53,701 bases of DNA from Catellatospora methionotrophica (GTDB lineage Bacteria > Actinomycetota > Actinomycetes > Mycobacteriales > Micromonosporaceae), in NCBI RefSeq assembly GCF_011297335.1, contig NZ_JAAOTJ010000030.1:1-53701 (forward strand), in the 5' to 3' direction. Positions within the stretch are counted from its first letter, which is position 1. Each line of letters opens with the position of its first letter. Of this stretch, positions 42,836 to 50,119 are shown piece after piece. The notes beneath the pieces were generated by a model. It ran no database searches and had not been told where the DNA came from. It saw nothing but the letters and a program-made list of their open reading frames with translations. The position numbers and the translations under genes were made by a program.

Positions 42836-43846
42836 TCAGGCGGGGACCGGGCAGGGGCCGGTGGTGCTGCGGACGATGAGTTCGGGGTCGAAGAGGACCT
42901 CTTCGGAGGCCGCGGGGCGGCCTTCGAGCTGGGACAGCAGGGAGATCACGGCGGCGCCGGCCATGGCGCGGACCGGTTGGCGCACGGTGGTCAGGGGCGG
43001 GTCGGTCACGCCCATGAAGGTCGAGTCGTCGAAGCCGACCACCGACACGTCGTCGGGGACCTCCAGGCCCTGCTTGCGTACGGCCCGCACGGCCCCCAGC
43101 GCCAGCGCGTCACTCGCGCACACCAGCCCGGTCACCCCGGCCGCGAGCAGCCGGTTCGCCGCTCCGCGGCCGCCCTCGACGGTGAACACCGTGTGGTCGA
43201 CCCAGCGCCGCCAGCGGGTCTCGCCGCGCTCCTCCCAGAACTTGGCGAACCCGGCCAGCTTGCGGGCCGACGGAACGTGCCCGACCGGCCCCAGGATCAG
43301 CCCGATCTTCTCGTGGCCCAGCCCGGCGAGGTGCGCCAGCGCCTGCTCGGCCGCGCCGGTGTCGTCGACGCAGATCCGGGCCACGCCGAGGTTCTCGTCA
43401 GCCGCGTTGATCAGCACTATCGGCAGCCTGCGCTCGGTGAGCTGCTTGATCGCGGCGGGCCCGGCGTCGGCGTAGCTGCTGCCGACGAACACGATCCCGC
43501 CGACCTGCTGCGCCAGCAGCATCTCGATGTAGTGCGCCTCGGAGACCCCGTCGGAGGTGCGCGTGCACAGCACCGGAACCAGCCCGCGCTGGATCAGCGA
43601 CACCCCGATGACCTCGGCGAACGCCGGGAAGATCGGGTTGCTGAGGTCGGGCACGACCAGCCCGATCAGCCGGGCGCGCTCGCTGCGTACGGGTTCGGGC
43701 CGGGCGAACCCGAAAACGTCCAGCGCGGTGAGCACCGTGTCGCGGGTCGCCTGGGAGACGCCCGGCTTGCCGCGCAGCACCCGGCTCACGGTCGCCTCGG
43801 ACACGCCCGCGAACTTCGCCACCGCCGAAAGCCTGCTCGTCGTCAC
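42836..43846 (-). CDS. LacI family transcriptional regulator (copy 2)
   Basis: A 336-residue LacI/GalR regulator. The HTH is SRLSAVAKFAGVSEATVSRV followed by LRGKPGVSQATR; the core has GLVVPDLSNPIFPAFAEVIG and GFDDSTFMGVTDPPLTTVRQ. It is similar to the LacI at 31183, including HVPSARKLA and CASD phrases, so the two are paralogues that flank one locus. I start at the GTG at 43846: TAAGAT lies about nine bases before it with TTGGTT further up, which suggests a leaderless promoter. The 50 residues of open frame before it are spurious. It would control the divergent or downstream sugar genes in response to an oligosaccharide. Confidence 0.92.
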   Translation of the reverse strand: MTTSRLSAVAKFAGVSEATVSRVLRGKPGVSQATRDTVLTALDVFGFARPEPVRSERARLIGLVVPDLSNPIFPAFAEVIGVSLIQRGLVPVLCTRTSDGVSEAHYIEMLLAQQVGGIVFVGSSYADAGPAAIKQLTERRLPIVLINAADENLGVARICVDDTGAAEQALAHLAGLGHEKIGLILGPVGHVPSARKLAGFAKFWEERGETRWRRWVDHTVFTVEGGRGAANRLLAAGVTGLVCASDALALGAVRAVRKQGLEVPDDVSVVGFDDSTFMGVTDPPLTTVRQPVRAMAGAAVISLLSQLEGRPAASEEVLFDPELIVRSTTGPCPVPA

Positions 43847-43891
43847 CCCCGGGATCTTACAGCAAGCAGTGCAAAAACCAAGACGGCCTGC

Positions 43892-43903
43892 GCAACCTGT
43901 TGC
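43892..43903. promoter_or_regulatory. Inverted repeat GCAAC-CT-GTTGC before lacI copy 2
   Basis: A 12-bp palindrome 46 bp upstream of the GTG. A further GCAAG/TGCAA pair lies at 43862-43874, between it and the gene, over the predicted promoter. Both could be sites of a LacI regulator. Confidence 0.4.
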
Positions 43904-43940
43904 ACGCTCGTGAACCCCCAGCTCACGCTGTCCGCGTGCG

Positions 43941-45002
43941 TCAGGCGGGCGGACCCAGGGACAGCGCGAGGCGGAGCACGCCGTCGCGCAGCGCAAGGAA
44001 GCGACGAGCCTGCGACATGCGGTTCACGAGCAGGGAGGTCGCCGCCAGGCGCTGGGTGGGGCGGCGGCGTTCCCGGTCGTACGCCCGCAGGCCCGCCGCC
44101 ACCTCGCCGCCGGACAGGCACCGGGCCAGCGTGACCCCGTCGATGATCGCCTGACAGGCCCCCTGCCCCAGATCGGGTGTCATCGCGTGCGCGGCATCGC
44201 CGAGCAGCGCCACGTTGCCGACCGTGTACGACGGCAGCGCCGGGGCCACGTGGTGCAGGTCGTGCCGGATCACCTGCGAGGTGGCGTACCGGTCGAGCAC
44301 GGCCGGGATCGGGTCGTGCCAGCCGCCGAAGACCCGGCGCAGCTCGTCGGCGTCGTCGAGTGCGGGACGGTACCCCTCGGGCGCGGTCAGCACGGCGTAC
44401 CAGTTGGTGCGGCCCGGTCCCTGTGGCGTGATGCCGAAGCGGGCGCCGACGCCCCAGGTCTCGCCGCCGGTGGCGACGTCCAGGTCGGCGGTGCCGCGCC
44501 AGACGGTCGCGCCCGCGTAACGCAGGCCGTGCCGGTCGCCGAACAGCGCGGTGCGGATCCGGCTGCCGATGCCGTCGGCCGCGACGACGACGTCGTGGTC
44601 GCGGCGCAGCGCGGTGATGTCGCCGACGGGGCTGCCGAAACTGAGCACGCCGCCGGGCAGCGCGCTGCTGAGCACGCCGAGCAGGGCGGGCCGCGACACC
44701 AGGTGGACCGGCTCGCCGTGCTTCTCGCGTACCTGATCCATGTCCAGGGTGACGATGCGCGACCCGTCCGGGCGGCGGATCGCGCCGTTGCGCTGGGGCA
44801 GCCCTGCGGCTCGCACGGCCGCGCCGACGCCGATCTCGTCGAGCGCGCGCAGCGCCGACGGCCAGATGCCCAGGCCGGTGCCGGTGGCCGGCAACGTGTC
44901 GCTGCGCTCGTACACGCCGACCTGCCAGCCCGCTGCCCGCAGCCCGATGGCGGTCGCCAGACCGCCGATGCCGCCACCCACGACGGCCGCCGTTCTCGTC
45001 AT
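43941..45002 (-). CDS. FAD-dependent monooxygenase
   Basis: A 353-residue flavoprotein hydroxylase (PHBH fold). The FAD-binding GGGIGGLATAIGL is at residues 9-21, the DG motif in VVVAADGIGSRIR near 160, and GDAAHAMTPDLGQGACQAII near 270. It would use NAD(P)H and oxygen to hydroxylate an aromatic or similar substrate; members of this shape include urate and salicylate hydroxylases and drug-inactivating TetX-like enzymes. It is divergent from a TetR gene with two operators in the 55-bp gap, so it is the likely target of that repressor. Its downstream end faces the lacI copy 2 promoter, 37 bp beyond the inverted repeat there. Confidence 0.92.
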   Translation of the reverse strand: MTRTAAVVGGGIGGLATAIGLRAAGWQVGVYERSDTLPATGTGLGIWPSALRALDEIGVGAAVRAAGLPQRNGAIRRPDGSRIVTLDMDQVREKHGEPVHLVSRPALLGVLSSALPGGVLSFGSPVGDITALRRDHDVVVAADGIGSRIRTALFGDRHGLRYAGATVWRGTADLDVATGGETWGVGARFGITPQGPGRTNWYAVLTAPEGYRPALDDADELRRVFGGWHDPIPAVLDRYATSQVIRHDLHHVAPALPSYTVGNVALLGDAAHAMTPDLGQGACQAIIDGVTLARCLSGGEVAAGLRAYDRERRRPTQRLAATSLLVNRMSQARRFLALRDGVLRLALSLGPPA

Positions 45003-45013
45003 GCCGCGAACGT

Positions 45014-45027
45014 ACTACAGATGTAGT
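45014..45027. promoter_or_regulatory. TetR operator 1, ACTACA-GA-TGTAGT
   Basis: A 14-bp palindrome 11 bp from the monooxygenase start. It repeats at 45035 with centres 21 bp apart, two helical turns, so both sit on the same face of the DNA. Confidence 0.85.
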
Positions 45028-45034
45028 TGGCGTG

Positions 45035-45048
45035 ACTACAGCTGTAGT
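45035..45048. promoter_or_regulatory. TetR operator 2, ACTACAGCTGTAGT
   Basis: A perfect 14-bp palindrome 9 bp before the tetR start. With operator 1 it covers both divergent promoters, which predicts joint repression and autoregulation. Confidence 0.88.
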
Positions 45049-45057
45049 GTTCGTCTC

Positions 45058-45615
45058 ATGTCCGATCGCAAGGAGCAGGTGCTCGACGCCGCCATCGCCG
45101 TCCTCGGCACGAAGGGACTGCGCGCGCTGACGCACCGCGCGGTCGACGCCCAGGCAGGACTCCCGGAAGGCTCGACGTCGAACGGTTTCCGCACGCGGGA
45201 GACCCTGATCGGCGGCATCCTGGACCGCCTCGTCGACCTGGAGACGGCACTGTGGCAGCGCCTGGCCGGGCAGCGCCCACCTCACTCGCTGGAGGAGTTC
45301 GCCCAGCTCATAGCAGCAATGGTCGGTGAAGTGACCGGCTCCGCCAGGGCGCTGACCCTGGCCCGGCACGCGATCTTCCACGAGGCGGCGTTCCAGCCGG
45401 AGTTACAGCGCAAGATCCGCATAGCGCGGCAGCGGCTGGCCGGCTGGGGTGAGCCGTGGCTGGCGCAGTTCGGGTCGACCGCGCCGCAGGCCGACTTCCT
45501 GACCATGCTCGCCCTGCTCGACGGCCTGGTGGCCATCCAGCTCGCCTGCCCGGAGCCAGGCTTCGACCCGACACCGTCCATCCTCACCGCGCTGCGCGGC
45601 ATGCGCTCCGCCTGA
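45058..45615 (+). CDS. TetR family transcriptional regulator, divergent from monooxygenase
   Basis: A 185-residue TetR regulator. The HTH is KEQVLDAAIAVLGTKGLRAL, then HRAVDAQAGLPEGSTSNGFR with TRETLIGGIL; the rest is helical ligand domain. The SNGFRTR turn (Asn-Gly where most have Tyr-His/Tyr-Phe) marks the YxxxRxxL-type subgroup often paired with flavin oxidoreductases. The ATG at 45058 gives the normal start; no ribosome site is seen, and TAGTGT seven bases upstream suggests a leaderless transcript. Two palindromic operators lie just before it. A substrate of the monooxygenase is the probable inducer. Confidence 0.92.
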   Translation: MSDRKEQVLDAAIAVLGTKGLRALTHRAVDAQAGLPEGSTSNGFRTRETLIGGILDRLVDLETALWQRLAGQRPPHSLEEFAQLIAAMVGEVTGSARALTLARHAIFHEAAFQPELQRKIRIARQRLAGWGEPWLAQFGSTAPQADFLTMLALLDGLVAIQLACPEPGFDPTPSILTALRGMRSA

Positions 45616-45658
45616 CGGGCGGGCGCAAGCCGTCAACCCGGCCACGGATCGACGGCAG

Positions 45659-46210
45659 TTATGACGCGGGCGTGGTCGCGGGCTCAGGTTCGGCAGCCCG
45701 CCCGGTCAGCGGGATGTTGCGCACGTTGAGGACCAGGATCAGCGCCACGCCGCCCACCAGGGCGATGTCCGCGACGTTGCCGACGAACGGGCCGTAGTCG
45801 ATGAAGTCGACGACGTGTCCCCGAGCGAAACCGGGCTCGCGCAGCAGCCGGTCCAGCAGGTGCGTCGTAGCGCCGCCGAGGACCAGGCCGAGCCCGATCG
45901 CCCAGGCCCGCGACCCGACCCGCCGCGCGGCGTAGGTGATCGTCACGACCGCCGCCGCCGCGATCAGCGTCAGCACCCAGGTGTACCCGGTGCCGATGGA
46001 GAACGCCGCGCCCGGGTTGTAGGTCAGCCGCAGCTGGATCAGCTCGCCGATGACGTCGATCGGCGCCCGGCCGGTCAGCTCCGACACCGCCCACCACTTG
46101 GTCAGCTGATCCACCGCCACCAGCGCCGCCGCGAGGACGAGCACCAGCGTGAACAGCCGCGTGACGCGGCGCTCCGCCGGAACGTTCGGTGCAGCCTGCC
46201 CTGTCGCCAT
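45659..46210 (-). CDS. lspA: Lipoprotein signal peptidase (signal peptidase II)
   Basis: A 183-residue LspA protein with four membrane spans. It keeps VDQLTKWW, the YNPGAAFSIG loop, and both catalytic aspartates: Asp120 in LLDR and Asp148 in NVADIA. The segment before the first Asp reads GGATTHLLDR, whereas most LspA proteins have GGALGNL, so the conserved Asn is replaced by His. It would cleave prolipoproteins such as the two binding proteins seen here. The ATG at 46210 has GGAGAG upstream; a GTG one codon before is possible. It is not beside ileS or rluD, so it may be a second paralogue. Confidence 0.92.
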   Translation of the reverse strand: MATGQAAPNVPAERRVTRLFTLVLVLAAALVAVDQLTKWWAVSELTGRAPIDVIGELIQLRLTYNPGAAFSIGTGYTWVLTLIAAAAVVTITYAARRVGSRAWAIGLGLVLGGATTHLLDRLLREPGFARGHVVDFIDYGPFVGNVADIALVGGVALILVLNVRNIPLTGRAAEPEPATTPAS

Positions 46211-46299
46211 CACGATCTCTCCGTATGCCCTCGACCAGCTCGCCGGCTGGCAACCCTAACCCATGCGGCGACACGCCTGACGATCTTCACAGGCATCGC

Positions 46300-46980
46300 T
46301 CAGTCGCGGCCGAGCCACGTCGTCACGCAGGCCTCGTTGCCCTCCGGGTCGGCGAGCACCCGGAACGCGGGCGCCTCCTTGTCGTACACCACCCGCCCAC
46401 CGGCGGCGACAGCCGCCGCGACGCGGCGGTCCGCCTCGTCGTGCGGCACCGAGACGTCCAGGTGGATGCGGTTGCGCTGGGCGCGTGGGGCGTCCATCTG
46501 CTGGAACCACACCGCAGGCCCCTGGCCGTACGGGTCGAGCAGCGCAGCCCCCGGATCGTCGGCGTCGGCGTCGGTGTAACCGAGCACCGCCCGCCAGAAC
46601 GGCCGCACCGCACCGATGTCCATCGCGTCGATGGCGATCTCCAGCAGCTGCGCGGCCCGTGGCCCGCCGACAGCGTCGACGGCGTGCCCCGCCTCGGCCA
46701 GCGCGGCCGACACCCGCACCGCCAGCGCGGTCTCCCGGCCGCTCAGCCGCATCGCACCGGGCACCTGCACCGTCAGCAGGACCCGCTGTCCGCCCAGGTC
46801 GAGCCGCAGCAGGCGCTCCCCGTCCGCACCCGCGGCCGCCACCGCGAGCGCGGCCACCTCCACCGCCCCGGCCAGCGACGACACCGCGACAGCGGTGCAC
46901 AGCGAGCCGAGCACGAACCGCCATCCGTGTCCGGTGACCGCTTCGGACGCCTGCTGCCGGGTGAGGGCCGTTTCGCTCAT
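46300..46980 (-). CDS. PCD-like/VOC glyoxalase fusion protein
   Basis: A 226-residue two-domain protein. The first 105 residues (LTRQQASEAVTGHGWRFVLG ... VRVSAALAEAGH) follow the pattern of pterin-4a-carbinolamine dehydratase, but the usual catalytic His-His-Pro region reads GADGERLL, so dehydratase activity is unlikely. The last 115 residues are a VOC (glyoxalase_6) domain: IAIDAMDIGAVRPFWRAVLG, RNRIHLDVSVPHDEADRRVA, VLADPEGNEACV. Such fusions occur in actinomycetes with no known substrate. The ATG at 46980 fits the domain start. lspA follows 89 bp downstream on the same strand. Confidence 0.85.
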   Translation of the reverse strand: MSETALTRQQASEAVTGHGWRFVLGSLCTAVAVSSLAGAVEVAALAVAAAGADGERLLRLDLGGQRVLLTVQVPGAMRLSGRETALAVRVSAALAEAGHAVDAVGGPRAAQLLEIAIDAMDIGAVRPFWRAVLGYTDADADDPGAALLDPYGQGPAVWFQQMDAPRAQRNRIHLDVSVPHDEADRRVAAAVAAGGRVVYDKEAPAFRVLADPEGNEACVTTWLGRD

Positions 46981-47051
46981 ACCCCGATGCTTCCAGGGCA
47001 CGGCCCACAGGTACAGCGGACTTGGGGTCTGCTCGGGTAGCCTTGCCCGCC

Positions 47052-47981
47052 ATGAGCGGTGGCCACGGGCAACACGACGATCCACTCGACCGCCTCGCGG
47101 CCGAAGAGGACTGGAGCAGCCGCGCCAAGGCGGTCGAGAACCAGGTGGCGCGCGAGCAGCGGATGCCCTCCCTGCGCTCGGCCCGCGCGCCGCGCCCCCG
47201 GGGCGCACGCGAACCGCACGGCGGCATCTCCCCGATCTTCGTCGGCCTCGTCGTCGTGATGCTGGTCAGCGCCGTGGCGATGTGGATCGGCGCCGGGCAC
47301 CCGTCACTGGTCGTGTTCCTCTTCGTGATCTCGGGCTGGCTGGTGACCCTCTGCCTGCACGAGTTCTCCCACGCGTACACCGCCCACCGGGGCGGCGACC
47401 ACACCGTGGCCGAGAAGGGCTACCTGCGCCTGGACCCCCGCAAGTACGGCCACCCGGTGCTCACGCTGGTGCTGCCCCTGCTCTGGCTGCTGATCGGCGG
47501 GCTGCCGCTGCCGGGCGGCGCGGTGATGATCGAGAGCCACCGGCTGCGCAACCGGTTCCGCGACGCCCTGGTGTCGGCGGCCGGACCTGCCGTCAACATC
47601 GTCGCGGCCGCAGGCCTGCTCGTCATCATCGCGGTGGCCGGACCGGAGTACTCCTTCGGCCTGTCCGGGCCGGAGCTCACCTTCTGGGCGGGACTGACCT
47701 TCCTCGCGTACCTGCAGGTCGCGACGGCGATCCTCAACCTGCTCCCGGTCCCGGGCCTCGACGGGTACGGCATGATCGAGCCCTACCTGCCGCCCGGCGC
47801 CCGCCAGGCGGGTAACAAGATCAAGCCGTTCGGCATCCTGCTGGTGTTCGCTCTGCTGTACTTCCCGCTGGCCCGCGGCCTGTTCGGCGACGCGACCTAC
47901 TTCTTCATGGACGTCGCGGGAGCGCCGCTCAACCTGGTCTACGAAGGCAGCCAGCTGTTCCAGTTCTGGCGCAGTTGGTGA
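47052..47981 (+). CDS. Site-2 protease family membrane protein
   Basis: A 309-residue intramembrane metalloprotease of the M50 type. The zinc motif is H103EFSH107 (LCLHEFSHAY), and the second-metal motif NLLPVPGLDGYG lies in a later span. The first 60 residues are a charged cytoplasmic tail; about six membrane spans follow. It is of the short type without PDZ domains, related to Rip3-like or SpoIVFB-like proteins. It would cut a membrane-bound factor; the target is not visible. The ATG at 47052 is divergent from the fusion protein gene with a 71-bp gap. Confidence 0.93.
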   Translation: MSGGHGQHDDPLDRLAAEEDWSSRAKAVENQVAREQRMPSLRSARAPRPRGAREPHGGISPIFVGLVVVMLVSAVAMWIGAGHPSLVVFLFVISGWLVTLCLHEFSHAYTAHRGGDHTVAEKGYLRLDPRKYGHPVLTLVLPLLWLLIGGLPLPGGAVMIESHRLRNRFRDALVSAAGPAVNIVAAAGLLVIIAVAGPEYSFGLSGPELTFWAGLTFLAYLQVATAILNLLPVPGLDGYGMIEPYLPPGARQAGNKIKPFGILLVFALLYFPLARGLFGDATYFFMDVAGAPLNLVYEGSQLFQFWRSW

Positions 47982-48081
47982 CGGGAGACGGCGCGGTGAG
48001 GGCGCATCGGCCGACGACCCGGCCAGGTCTCGACGGTCGCCGCTGACCGCCGCGCCGCTGCGCCCGAGTGCTTGCGGGCGG

Positions 48082-48276
48082 TCAGAGGTCGAACTCGCCG
48101 TCCTTGGCGGACCTCAGGAACGCCGCCCACTCTTCACGGGTGAACACGACGACGGGTTCGTCCGTGCGGGCGCGGCGGATGCGCACCTCGTCGCCCGCCG
48201 TGCCTACCTCGACGCAGGCGCCGGTGTCGCAGTAGGACCCCACCCGCCACGCGACGTGCTGTTCTTCCGATGTCAT
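48082..48276 (-). CDS. DUF397 domain-containing protein (second copy)
   Basis: A 64-residue protein: WRVGSYCDTGACVEVGTAGD, RIRRARTDEPVVVFTREEWA and AFLRSAKDGEF cover the whole DUF397 fold. These small proteins are partners or antagonists of XRE/DUF5753 regulators, as in the BldB/WhiJ type systems of Streptomyces. Here it follows another DUF397 gene and an XRE gene on the same strand. A hairpin at 48361 separates the two DUF397 genes, so its expression may be lower or separate. The ATG at 48276 gives the normal length. Confidence 0.92.
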   Translation of the reverse strand: MTSEEQHVAWRVGSYCDTGACVEVGTAGDEVRIRRARTDEPVVVFTREEWAAFLRSAKDGEFDL

Positions 48277-48360
48277 GGGCTGACCCTTCATCGGTGACTG
48301 GCAGTTCAGCGTACTAGGCGAAACCGTCGCGATGGACCGTGCGGGCATTGTTGGCACAAC

Positions 48361-48402
48361 GCCGAACAGGTCCGTTCGCCAGGGCGAGCGGACCTGTTCG
48401 GC
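48361..48402. terminator. Hairpin between the two DUF397 genes
   Basis: A 20-bp stem with one G-T pair and a tight loop (48361-48380 with 48383-48402), seven bases after the stop of the first DUF397 gene. No T tract. Confidence 0.75.
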
Positions 48403-48408
48403 ACACCG

Positions 48409-48609
48409 TTATGCGGCGGCGAAGTCCCCCGCCCTCACCCCCGCGATGAAGGCGGCGAACTCCTGCCGGGAGAAGCGGAGCGCCGGGCCCTGCGGATCCT
48501 TGGCGTCGCGGATCGCGACACCGTGGTCGAGCTGCGCGACCTCTACGCAGGCACCGCTGTCGCAGTAGCTGCTCCGGCGCCAGGTGAGCTCGGCCTCGAG
48601 AACGGACAT
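48409..48609 (-). CDS. DUF397 domain-containing protein (first copy)
   Basis: A 66-residue DUF397 protein: LTWRRSSYCDSGACVEVAQL, AIRDAKDPQGPALRFSRQEF and AAFIAGVRAGDF. It shares the SYCD-GACVEV core with the second copy. Its gene starts 59 bp after the XRE/DUF5753 gene, the normal order of such pairs, so the two proteins probably act together in developmental or secondary-metabolism control. Confidence 0.93.
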   Translation of the reverse strand: MSVLEAELTWRRSSYCDSGACVEVAQLDHGVAIRDAKDPQGPALRFSRQEFAAFIAGVRAGDFAAA

Positions 48610-48668
48610 GCGGAAACACTGATCCTTTCGTGGTGGTGACGGGAGTGGTCTTCCGGCGGCCGGACCGC

Positions 48669-49565
48669 CTAGCTATCGGACTCCGCCCGCAAGGCCGCGA
48701 TACGGGCCTCCAGCAGGCGTCCGGAACGTTCGGCGCCGTACGACCTCGCCAGGATCACGTCGAAGATCCGGTGATGTCGCGAGACCTCCTCCGGAGCATG
48801 GATGATCTCGTCGTTCTGCCAGCTCTCGCGGTAGAGGACCGCGTCCTGCGCGCTGCCGAGGTCGAGCAGGGTGAACGAGCCGAGGGTGACCGCGAACGCG
48901 CCGAGGCTGAACGGCACCACCCGCAGGGTGACCTTGCCTTCGGCGATGAGCTTCAGCAGATGCTGGAACTGGGCGAGGGCGATCTCGCGGCTGCCGACTT
49001 CGCGATAGAGCACCGACTCGTCGATCGCCAGCAGGTACGTCGGCCGGTCCGGGCGCTCGAAGATGTTCTCGTGCCGCCGCAGGCGCACCTCCAGCCGCGC
49101 CGCCCGCTCGTCCTCGGTGATCATGTTGAGTTCCGCGTGCCAGAAACCCAGCACCGCCTCGGCGTGCGCCGGTGTCTGCAGGATTCCGGGCAGGATGGTC
49201 GAGGCGAAGAACCTGATCGTGGTGGCCTGTCCCTCGAACTGCATCAGCTGCATCAGGGCCGGGGTCAGCAGGCTGCGGTAGCGCGGTCCGTCCCACCAGC
49301 CGCTGGTGCGGCGGCGCGCGGTCCTGGCCTCCTGGATCAGTTCGGCGACCGCGGCGGGGTCGTCCACGCCGAACTTGGTCAGCAGCGCGCGAAGATCGGT
49401 GCTGGAGACGCTGACCTCGCCGCTCTCGATGCGCTGCACCTTGGACAACGACCACTCGAGCGCGGCGGCGACGTCACCCTGGGTCAGCTCGGCAGCCTCC
49501 CGCCGGCTGCGGATCGCGATGCGGAGTCGGCGGCGGGCCACTGCGGGCGAATCACCCGAGACCAT
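48669..49565 (-). CDS. XRE-family helix-turn-helix regulator with DUF5753
   Basis: A 298-residue regulator. The N-terminal HTH reads LRIAIRSRREAAELTQGDVA, then AALEWSLSKVQRIESGEVSV; the C-terminal two thirds is DUF5753 (FFASTILPGILQTPAHAEAV, LAIDESVLYREVGSREIALA, VPFSLGAFAVTLGSFTLLDL). The length is typical. The family controls development and antibiotic production with DUF397 partners, which are encoded directly downstream. A nested inverted repeat at 49617-49665 in its promoter region may be its own binding site. Confidence 0.95.
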   Translation of the reverse strand: MVSGDSPAVARRRLRIAIRSRREAAELTQGDVAAALEWSLSKVQRIESGEVSVSSTDLRALLTKFGVDDPAAVAELIQEARTARRRTSGWWDGPRYRSLLTPALMQLMQFEGQATTIRFFASTILPGILQTPAHAEAVLGFWHAELNMITEDERAARLEVRLRRHENIFERPDRPTYLLAIDESVLYREVGSREIALAQFQHLLKLIAEGKVTLRVVPFSLGAFAVTLGSFTLLDLGSAQDAVLYRESWQNDEIIHAPEEVSRHHRIFDVILARSYGAERSGRLLEARIAALRAESDS

Positions 49566-49616
49566 GGCGGCCCTCCCGGTCGTCTCCCGTTCCGCGATCT
49601 AGCCGTACAGCAGATG

Positions 49617-49665
49617 GGGATGCCGCTGTGTGATGCAACGTCCAGACGTTACACCGCGGCATCCC
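49617..49665. promoter_or_regulatory. Nested inverted repeat upstream of the XRE gene
   Basis: Outer arms GGGATGCCGC (49617-49626) and GCGGCATCCC (49656-49665) enclose a second palindrome, AACGTCCAGACGTT (49637-49650). The element ends 52 bp before the XRE start. It may be an operator, or a terminator for the DUF6232 gene that ends 28 bp further on. Confidence 0.55.
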
Positions 49666-49693
49666 GGTACGACACCACTGCGGGAAAGCGATG

Positions 49694-50119
49694 TCAATTC
49701 GTGTCCGCGTGATACTCCATCGCGCGCACCAGACCACGTCTGACCTGCTCGAACATTCGCTCGTCAGTGGTCGCGAAGAGCAGTCGCCACGACCCGCGGT
49801 AGAAGGCGTGCAACTCGTACGAGTGAGTCCTGGTCCGCCAGCAGCCGCGCGTCCCGACCAGGAACGCCGCGGCGATCGTCGCCGCGACCGACGTCGCACC
49901 CGTCCCGAGCACCGGCCAGGCGGTCGCCGCGGCGACTCCGGCGGTGCCCGTCGCGTAGAGCCGGGTGGTGGCGCCACCACTGCCGGCCCGACCGGACGGG
50001 ACGCAGACGATGTGTACGCCGCGCAGTCCGCGCAGGGCGAACCGGCGGGGCTCAGGGCCGCGCACCTCGAAGTATCGGTGGTCGATGTGCGCGCACGGGC
50101 CTCGGTAGTAGACGGGCAT
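49694..50119 (-). CDS. DUF6232-type membrane protein
   Basis: A 141-residue protein. It starts PVYYRGPCAHIDHRYFEVRG, has one or two hydrophobic segments in the middle (AGVAAATAWPVLGTGATSVA, AATIAAAFLV) and ends with SYELHAFYRGSWRLLFATTD and ERMFEQVRRGLVRAM. This layout matches DUF6232, small actinobacterial proteins with a YYRG start. The function is unknown. The ATG has GAGAGGAAGG before it. It is a single gene between the XRE unit and the roadblock operon. Confidence 0.8.
   Translation of the reverse strand: MPVYYRGPCAHIDHRYFEVRGPEPRRFALRGLRGVHIVCVPSGRAGSGGATTRLYATGTAGVAAATAWPVLGTGATSVAATIAAAFLVGTRGCWRTRTHSYELHAFYRGSWRLLFATTDERMFEQVRRGLVRAMEYHADTN

Noticed and set aside
43941..45002. Assigning the monooxygenase as a tetracycline-inactivating TetX enzyme
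   Set aside because: The fold fits, but specific residues cannot be judged here and many hydroxylases share these motifs.
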